A DNA stretch of 11,064 nt, from NCBI GenBank assembly GCA_030152675.1, contig JASLIY010000223.1:1-11064 (forward strand), in the 5' to 3' direction. The notes under the pieces are model-generated. The model did not search any database. It saw only the letters and a list, made by a program, of their open reading frames with translations, and was not told the DNA's origin. The stretch is from Acinetobacter sp. GTDB taxonomy: Bacteria > Pseudomonadota > Gammaproteobacteria > Pseudomonadales > Moraxellaceae. The position numbers and the translations under genes were made by a program. This document shows, one piece after another, positions 1 to 5,667 of the stretch. Every line of letters starts with the position of its first letter. Position 1 is the stretch's first letter.

Positions 1-1
1 G

Positions 2-1141
2 GCATGGGGGAAGCATGTTGAGCAGCAATGCCAACGCCTAAAACTCCCTTGTGTTGTTGTTCCTGTTGATGTCAGTGCAGGAAATCTTGAAAATCAAGCC
101 CGTGAAGCCCGTCATCAGGCGTATGCGAAACATCTACAGCCCGATGAGGTTTTGGTGCTTGGGCATCATCAACAAGACCAAGCCGAAACTTTATTGCTGC
201 GCCTACTATCCGGTGCTGGCGTTTCTGGCCTTGCAGCGATGCAACGTATCGATCAGCGTGAGCATTATCAAATTTGGCGGCCGTTACTGGATCTATCTCG
301 TGAAGAGATTGCCTTATGGTCAGCACAACTGAAGATTTCTTATGTTGATGATCCAACGAATAATGATGTTTCCTATGATCGCGCCTGGTGTAGAGAGCAA
401 CTTTGGCCAGTACTTACCCAGCGTTATCCCAAAATGCAACAAGCGATCAGTCGGAGCTGCGATCTGATGCAAGACGCCGAGCAGATTTTGCATGAGGTTT
501 TGCTGCAAGACTGGGCATGCTGTGGCGATCATGGGCAACTGGATCTAGATCAACTTGCCCAGTTGTCTGTGCCACGCCGACGGCAGTTATTGTCTGCATG
601 GGTCAAAGGTGAGGGGCAGTATCGTCCAGCCTTTGATATGATTCAGCGTCTACAGGATGAGGTGATTCAAGCCAAGTCGGATGCTCAAGCGGCGATGCAT
701 TGGCAAGGGTTTTATTATCTGCGTTATCAGCGTGGTTTGTACCGAGTACCCAAGCAACAATATTTGGCGCAGCAACAAATTGTCGATCCAACGCCGCATC
801 AGATCAGTCTGTGCTTGGAGCAAACTTTGCAGCTCGATGCGGGTGAGTTTCAGATCGTTCATGCTGCGATGGGATTGGATTTTAGTGTGCTTGAACAAAA
901 ATTAGATATACAGCGACGGGTCGGTGGAGAGAGAATCCATTTACACGGACGAGTCGGCGCGTGGCCACTGAAAAAAGCATTACAACAGGCACAAATTTTT
1001 CCTTGGATGCGTCATACAATTCAAATATTAAGCATAGATAATGTTATGCTTGGTGTTTTTACACCGAAAGGTTTTTGGCTGGCACAATCCGATTATTGTC
1101 AGGTCGGTGGTTGGCTCCCCAAGTTAATCTCTCAGTACTAA
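2..1141 (+). CDS. tilS: tRNA(Ile)-lysidine synthetase TilS, 5'-truncated by the window edge
   Basis: TilS is a cytoplasmic enzyme that uses ATP and lysine to convert C34 of the CAU-anticodon tRNA-Ile to lysidine, so that it reads AUA rather than AUG. The frame is open from base 2 with no start, so the gene begins left of the window; 379 residues are visible. The SGGxDS P-loop of the N-terminal PP-loop ATPase domain must lie off-window. The second family motif, LGHHQQDQAET, is at 161-193, followed by LLLRLLSGAGVSGL. A helical middle region follows, and roughly 900-1141 matches the C-terminal TilS tRNA-binding domain (RRVGGERI, then VGAWPLKKALQ and GFWLAQ). The usual HHxDDQ reads HHQQDQ here: one acidic residue is replaced and the second is kept. 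proC follows after 24 nt, which suggests co-transcription. E. coli TilS has about 430 residues, consistent with some 50 missing here. An internal ATG at 152 is not the start, because conserved TilS sequence continues upstream of it. Confidence 0.95.
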   Translation, partial: AWGKHVEQQCQRLKLPCVVVPVDVSAGNLENQAREARHQAYAKHLQPDEVLVLGHHQQDQAETLLLRLLSGAGVSGLAAMQRIDQREHYQIWRPLLDLSREEIALWSAQLKISYVDDPTNNDVSYDRAWCREQLWPVLTQRYPKMQQAISRSCDLMQDAEQILHEVLLQDWACCGDHGQLDLDQLAQLSVPRRRQLLSAWVKGEGQYRPAFDMIQRLQDEVIQAKSDAQAAMHWQGFYYLRYQRGLYRVPKQQYLAQQQIVDPTPHQISLCLEQTLQLDAGEFQIVHAAMGLDFSVLEQKLDIQRRVGGERIHLHGRVGAWPLKKALQQAQIFPWMRHTIQILSIDNVMLGVFTPKGFWLAQSDYCQVGGWLPKLISQY

Positions 1142-1165
1142 AAAATTCAATATAGAGTGTGATTT

Positions 1166-1996
1166 ATGAGTGCAGTTTTAAATTGTAATATTAGTTTTAT
1201 TGGTGGCGGAAATATGGCCCAAGCCCTGATTGGTGGCTTGATTAGTCGTGGGCTGCCTGCAACTCGTATCACAGTCTCAGATCCATCTGAAAAAGTACGT
1301 CATTTGTTACTTGAAAAAGAAATCAATGTCACAGATGACAATATCAAAGCCGTGGCAAATGCAGACGTAGTGGTCTTGGCGGTGAAACCGCAAGTCTTGT
1401 CCATGGTGTTGAAACCTTTGCAGGGGCAGTTGACAGACAAGTTGCTGATTTCAATTGTAGCGGGTGCCGAAGTTGCAAGTATTGCGCATTTAACCGCAGC
1501 TCAGCGTATCGTGCGTGTGATGCCGAATACACCGGCATTGGTTCAAACCGGTGCGCATGGCATGTATGCACCAGAAGCAGTGAGCGATGCTGATCGTCAG
1601 TTGGCCAGTCAAATTTTGGCAGCCACAGGTTTGACGCTTTGGGTCGATACTGAAGCCCAAATTGATGCTGTCACAGCCGTTTCTGGATCAGGACCAGCGT
1701 ACTTTTTTTATATGATGGAAAGTATGATTCGTGCTGGGAAAAACTTGGGGCTAGATGAAAAAGTTGCGACCGCTTTAACCTTGCAGACGGCATTGGGTGC
1801 AGCGCAAATGGCGATTACTAGCTCGAACACACCGGCAGAGTTACGTAAAAACGTGACTTCACCCAATGGTACGACACAAGCTGCATTAGAAGTTTTTGAT
1901 CGTGCTCAAATTTCACAAAATATTCAAGCTGCCTTGGCTGCCGCGCAAAAACGCAGTCAGCAACTGGCGCAAGAGCTCAGTGAAAGCATTAAGTAA
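1166..1996 (+). CDS. proC: pyrroline-5-carboxylate reductase
   Basis: ProC catalyses the last step of proline synthesis, the NAD(P)H-dependent reduction of 1-pyrroline-5-carboxylate to L-proline in the cytoplasm. The 276-residue product has the usual family length. The N-terminal Rossmann fold opens with the dinucleotide-binding motif FIGGGNMAQALIGGL (residues 11-25). VVVLAVKPQ (68-76) and VRVMPNTPALV (116-126) are typical cofactor-domain motifs. The C-terminal dimerisation and substrate domain carries SGSGPAYFF (173-181) and the family signature LRKNVTSPNGTTQAALEVF (226-244). The ATG at 1166 places the Rossmann motif at the expected distance from the N terminus; the upstream Shine-Dalgarno is weak (AGAGTG near 1154). 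The gene lies 24 nt after tilS and 26 nt before a yggT gene. The proC-yggT pairing is widespread in proteobacteria, although the commonly associated yggS is not in this window. Nothing is truncated or unusual. Confidence 0.97.
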   Translation: MSAVLNCNISFIGGGNMAQALIGGLISRGLPATRITVSDPSEKVRHLLLEKEINVTDDNIKAVANADVVVLAVKPQVLSMVLKPLQGQLTDKLLISIVAGAEVASIAHLTAAQRIVRVMPNTPALVQTGAHGMYAPEAVSDADRQLASQILAATGLTLWVDTEAQIDAVTAVSGSGPAYFFYMMESMIRAGKNLGLDEKVATALTLQTALGAAQMAITSSNTPAELRKNVTSPNGTTQAALEVFDRAQISQNIQAALAAAQKRSQQLAQELSESIK

Positions 1997-2022
1997 ATAA
2001 TTGATTTAAGGGAAATTTAGGT

Positions 2023-2595
2023 ATGGGTCCGAGTTCTGTTGAGCTTCTTTTTCAAATCATCATGAACGTGGCAATATTGCTGGTATTTTTTCGTTTTTTG
2101 ATGCAATTGGCTGCAGTGACTCCATATAACCCTGTGGTGATGTCTACTGTAAAAGCAACACGTGTCGTCGATGTATTTAGTCGAATTCTCCCTACTTTTG
2201 GCAAAGGCCGCGTCAATATGGCGGCATTGATCCTGCTGTTTGTCCTGTGCTTGCTGAAGAAATTTGGCATGATGTATTTAGGTGGCACGCCACCGAATAG
2301 TGCCGTGTATTTGTTGCTGGCGACATTTATTGAAAGTATCCAAGCCTTAATTCGTATTTTACGTTATTTGATTTTTGCGACAATTATTCTGAGTTGGGTG
2401 GTGATGTTTACCCAATCACGTTCACCTTATATTGAGGTGGTACAGGAATTGACTGAGCCGTTATTGGCACCGTTCCGTCGTATCATGCCGAATATGGGGA
2501 TGATTGATCTGTCACCGATCTTGGCGATCCTGACGTTGATTATTGTTGAAAAATTAATGCAAGGTGTGGCTGCTACATTGTTGGTCGGCTTCTAA
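2023..2595 (+). CDS. YggT family integral membrane protein
   Basis: This is a 190-residue inner-membrane protein with two tandem YGGT modules, the same size and architecture as E. coli YggT. Each module is a hydrophobic hairpin. The first spans about residues 8-85 and contains RFLMQLAAVTPYNPVV, then VVDVFSRILPTFGKGRVN. The second spans about residues 95-188 and contains ILSWVVMF, then LTEPLLAPFRRIMPNMGMID and LSPILAILTLIIVEKL. The repeated pattern of TM segment, aromatic/proline loop (TPYNPV and EPLLAPFRR) and TM segment defines the family. The start at 2023 is supported by AAGGGA at 2008-2013, 9 nt upstream. It is the last gene of the tilS-proC-yggT run and is followed by a strong terminator. 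The biochemical role is not settled; family members have been linked to osmotic tolerance and, in plastid homologues, to membrane complex or nucleoid organisation. Family assignment is firm, function is not. Confidence 0.93.
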   Translation: MGPSSVELLFQIIMNVAILLVFFRFLMQLAAVTPYNPVVMSTVKATRVVDVFSRILPTFGKGRVNMAALILLFVLCLLKKFGMMYLGGTPPNSAVYLLLATFIESIQALIRILRYLIFATIILSWVVMFTQSRSPYIEVVQELTEPLLAPFRRIMPNMGMIDLSPILAILTLIIVEKLMQGVAATLLVGF

Positions 2596-2621
2596 TTCCC
2601 AATGGATGCTGTGTGCGATCT

Positions 2622-2670
2622 GCCATAAAAAAATCCTTTCAGTTTCACGCTGAAAGGATTTTTTTATGGC
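2622..2670. terminator. bidirectional Rho-independent terminator between yggT and polA
   Basis: A perfect 21-bp inverted repeat (2622-2642 with 2650-2670) surrounds a 7-nt loop, TTTCACG. The core stem is AATCCTTTCAG/CTGAAAGGATT, and it is flanked by seven A on the left and seven T on the right. On each strand the GC-containing stem is therefore followed by a run of U. It lies 26 nt after the yggT stop and 13 nt after the polA stop, where transcription of the two convergent genes should end. The symmetry supports termination in both directions. Confidence 0.93.
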
Positions 2671-2683
2671 GAGGGCGAGGCGA

Positions 2684-5503
2684 TTAGTGCGCCTCATCCC
2701 AGTTTAGGCCTTGACCAACTTCGACCAAGAGGGGGACTGAAATTTTCACAACCTTTTGCATCACGTCTTGGATTTGCGCAGCAAGCTCGGTCGCAATATT
2801 TTCATCGACCTCGAAGACCAATTCATCGTGTACCTGTAGCAATAACTTGGCTTGATCTTTAGGCAAGATTTGATTGACTTGAATCATTGCCAACTTAATG
2901 ATCTCGGCAGCACTGCCTTGTAATGGCGCGTTGATCGCAGCGCGCTCAGCGCCTTTACGAATCATCATATTACGTGCATCAATGTCCGGAGTGTAGAGTC
3001 GGCGACCTAAAATCGTTTCCACAAAACCTTGTTCAAGTGCGATTTGACGGGTGCGCTGCATGTACTCGTAAATCCCAGGATAACGTTGGAAATATTGTTT
3101 GATATAGTTCTGCGATTCTTGACGGGTAAAGCCCAACTGACGAATCAAGCCAAACTCAGACATACCATAGAGCAGACCGAAGTTGACCGCTTTGGCTTGA
3201 CGACGTTGATCTGAGGTCACATCTTCAATTGCAATATTCAATACTTCTGCTGCGGTGCGGCGATGTACGTCTTGACCATGATTAAAGGCATCGACCAAGG
3301 CTTCATCTTGAGAGAAGTGAGCCATGAGGCGCAGTTCGATTTGGGAATAATCCGCTGCAAGTAAAATGCGGCCTTGAGGTGCGACAAATGCCTTGCGGAT
3401 TTGACGGCCAATTTCTTCACGAACTGGAATATTTTGTAAGTTCGGATCAGTCGAAGATAAACGGCCTGTGGCAGTTAGGGCTTGATGATAGCTGGTATGT
3501 ACGCGATGACTGTCTTGATTGACTTGCTTTTGCAAACCATCGGTGTAGGTACTTTTGAGTTTGGCCAGACCGCGATATTCCAAAATAGCCTGCGCAATCG
3601 GGTGCTCAACTTTTTCAAGCACGCTTTCGCTGGTGCTGTATTGACCCGTTGCAGTTTTTTTACCGCCCTTGATCCCTAAGCGCTCAAATAGTACTTCACC
3701 AACTTGCTTTGGTGAGGCCACATTGAAACGTTCACCAGCCATTTGTTCGATTTGATCTTCTAAACTGGCAATCGCTTTACTGAAATCCACACTCAAGGTA
3801 TCTAAAAAGGCCAGATCTAGCTGAATACCATTTTCTTCCATTTGAGTCAGCACATTGGCGACTGGCATTTCAATATTGTGCAAAATGTTTTGTAATTCAG
3901 GGATGCTACTCAGCTGTGCATCAAGAACTTCATACAAACGATAGGTGACATGTGCATCTTCAGCAGCATAGTGCGCTGCCGTTTCGATCTCAATTTGATT
4001 AAAGGTCTTTTGTTTCGCGCCTTTGCCTGCCACTTGTTCATAGGTGGTGGTTAGGTGACTGAGATAAACTCGTGCAACATCATCCATACCATGACGCGTT
4101 GCTGCCGCATTGTATACATACGATGCCAACATACTGTCAAAGTACCAACCCTGTAAGTTGATACCGTGGTTGTGGAAGATATGCGCATCATATTTAAGGT
4201 GATGGCCAATTTTCTCAACCTGCGGATCTTCGATGATTGGTTTGATTTGGGCGAGCACTTGCTCACGATCAAGCTGCTGTGGTGCACCTTCATAATCATG
4301 TGCCAAAGGAATGTAATAAGCATCTTTGGCATCAAAGGCCACTGAGAAACCGACCATTTCAGCGATTCGATAATCTAGGCTGGTGGTCTCGGTATCAATG
4401 GCAAAACGTTTGGCGCTTTTCAAACGTGCAAAGAACAATTCCCAATCGGCTTGGCTAAGTACAGTATGGTAGGTCGCTTGGCCCAATTGGTCATCGACAC
4501 TGCTTTGAGTGGCTTGATTATTGTCATCACTTGATGCATGTGTAGCAACACTTGAGGTAGCCGGCGTTGTAGTCTCTGTATTGAGAGCACTTGGAACAAC
4601 ATCTTTGGCGGTATAGCTAGCGCTATAGTTTTTATTGTTGGGGTTGTTTGGGTTATTGGGATGATCGAGGGATTGAAGCTGATTACGAAATTCAAGATCT
4701 GTGTAGAGGCGACGCAATTCATCGACATTGGGGTTGGTGATTTTTAGATCGTCATAATCAATGTTAAGTTCTAGATTGCAGACAATACTGGCCAACTGGT
4801 GATCGATTTTAATACTTTCTTGATGATCTTTTAGGTTCTGACCGACCTTACCTTTGACTTTATCGACATTTTCTAAAATACCTTGCAATGAGCCATACTC
4901 GGTGAGTAATTTAGCTGCCGTTTTGGCGCCGACACCGGGTACGCCCATGATGCCATCAGAGGCATCGCCCATTAGGGTGAGATAATCAATCATTTGATTT
5001 GGCCAAACGCCAAACTTTTCAAACACACCATTGATATCCATCGGCTTGTCTTTAAAGCTGTCTTCAAGCGTGACGCGATCAGTGACCAATTGCGCCATAT
5101 CTTTGTCGCCTGTTGAAATCAGCACTTGATGTCCGGCTTTTTCGGCTTGCTTGGCGAGTGTGCCAATAATATCATCCGCTTCTGCACCAGGCAGAGTATG
5201 CAGGGGGATACCAAGGGCACGAATCAGTTGATGTAGATAAGGAATTTGCTCAGCCAATTCATCCGGCATACTTGGACGATCCCCTTTATAAATCGGGGAC
5301 AAGAGATGACGAAATGTCGGTTCTGGTGTATCAAAAATGACAGCCATATGTGTGGGTTGTATCCGACGCATCAATTTTTGAATGGCAGAAATGGCACCAC
5401 GGACGGCATTGGTCTGCAAACCGGTTGAAGTGGTTAGGGGCGGAATTGCATGGTAAGCACGAAATAAAAAATAAGACCCATCGACCAAAACAAATGGTGG
5501 CAT
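2684..5503 (-). CDS. polA: DNA polymerase I
   Basis: DNA polymerase I fills gaps and removes RNA primers during Okazaki fragment processing and excision repair. The 939-residue protein has three domains. The 5' flap nuclease (about 1-280) shows FVLVDGSYFLFRAYHA, GAEADDIIGTLA, STGDKDMAQLV and the helix-hairpin-helix GVPGVGAKTA. A low-complexity linker covers about 280-343. The 3'-5' exonuclease (about 344-535) keeps Exo I FAIDTET (D370, E372), Exo II HLKYD (D439) and Exo III YAAED (Y512, D516), so proofreading should be active. The polymerase domain has motif A DYSQIELR (718-725), motif B RRQAKAVNFGLLYG (767-780) and motif C VHDE (891-894). The ATG at 5503 is chosen because GAGGA lies 8 nt before it; an in-frame ATG at 5518 contains that Shine-Dalgarno and has none of its own. 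A TACAAT -10-like element sits on the minus strand at 5539-5534, without a convincing -35. E. coli PolA has 928 residues; the extra length is mainly in the linker. Confidence 0.97.
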   Translation of the reverse strand: MPPFVLVDGSYFLFRAYHAIPPLTTSTGLQTNAVRGAISAIQKLMRRIQPTHMAVIFDTPEPTFRHLLSPIYKGDRPSMPDELAEQIPYLHQLIRALGIPLHTLPGAEADDIIGTLAKQAEKAGHQVLISTGDKDMAQLVTDRVTLEDSFKDKPMDINGVFEKFGVWPNQMIDYLTLMGDASDGIMGVPGVGAKTAAKLLTEYGSLQGILENVDKVKGKVGQNLKDHQESIKIDHQLASIVCNLELNIDYDDLKITNPNVDELRRLYTDLEFRNQLQSLDHPNNPNNPNNKNYSASYTAKDVVPSALNTETTTPATSSVATHASSDDNNQATQSSVDDQLGQATYHTVLSQADWELFFARLKSAKRFAIDTETTSLDYRIAEMVGFSVAFDAKDAYYIPLAHDYEGAPQQLDREQVLAQIKPIIEDPQVEKIGHHLKYDAHIFHNHGINLQGWYFDSMLASYVYNAAATRHGMDDVARVYLSHLTTTYEQVAGKGAKQKTFNQIEIETAAHYAAEDAHVTYRLYEVLDAQLSSIPELQNILHNIEMPVANVLTQMEENGIQLDLAFLDTLSVDFSKAIASLEDQIEQMAGERFNVASPKQVGEVLFERLGIKGGKKTATGQYSTSESVLEKVEHPIAQAILEYRGLAKLKSTYTDGLQKQVNQDSHRVHTSYHQALTATGRLSSTDPNLQNIPVREEIGRQIRKAFVAPQGRILLAADYSQIELRLMAHFSQDEALVDAFNHGQDVHRRTAAEVLNIAIEDVTSDQRRQAKAVNFGLLYGMSEFGLIRQLGFTRQESQNYIKQYFQRYPGIYEYMQRTRQIALEQGFVETILGRRLYTPDIDARNMMIRKGAERAAINAPLQGSAAEIIKLAMIQVNQILPKDQAKLLLQVHDELVFEVDENIATELAAQIQDVMQKVVKISVPLLVEVGQGLNWDEAH

Positions 5504-5506
5504 TGA

Positions 5507-5518
5507 AACATTCCTCAT
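5507..5518 (-). promoter_or_regulatory. ribosome binding site that fixes the polA start
   Basis: On the minus strand the sequence reads ATGAGGAATGTTTCAATG. GAGGA ends 8 nt before the ATG at 5503, which is ideal spacing. The upstream ATG at 5518 overlaps this GAGGA and is preceded only by TACTTGG. Translation from 5503 gives MPPFVLVDGS, which fits the usual short N terminus of PolA proteins. Confidence 0.8.
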
Positions 5519-5577
5519 CCAAGTAACCTGCGTATTGTACGTGATTTTTTATGACTGCGCTGAGGCTTGATTGGCCA

Positions 5578-5606
5578 TTGATGTTACTCAAACATCAAAT
5601 AATAAT
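5578..5606 (+). promoter_or_regulatory. sigma70-like promoter with overlapping palindrome, upstream of the DUF2339 gene
   Basis: TTGATG (5578-5583) and AATAAT (5601-5606) are separated by exactly 17 nt and match the sigma70 consensus at 4/6 and 5/6 positions. Transcription would start near 5613, giving a leader of about 55 nt. A perfect inverted repeat, TTGATGTT-ACTCA-AACATCAA (5578-5598), covers the -35 element and most of the spacer, which is a typical repressor operator position. The match is seen directly; promoter activity and a bound regulator are inferred. A weaker alternative, TTGTCT (5610-5615) with TATGAT (5631-5636), has a short 15-nt spacer. Confidence 0.5.
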
Positions 5607-5667
5607 GCATTGTCTAGCCTGCTTGTCCTATATGATCTGAGCTCTCAGGAGCGAGAAATTTTATAAT

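Noticed and set aside
152..154. ATG that could be taken as a start of tilS
   Set aside because: The frame is open back to base 2 and encodes conserved TilS sequence before the HHQQDQAET motif, so the true start is off-window.
5641..5652. GCTC-TCAG-GAGC mini-hairpin that could hide the AGGAG upstream of the DUF2339 start
   Set aside because: Only four base pairs with a four-base loop, too unstable to claim as a riboregulator.
5662..5667. TATAAT directly in front of the DUF2339 ATG
   Set aside because: As a -10 element it would start transcription inside the coding region, and there is no suitable -35; most likely chance in an AT-rich leader.
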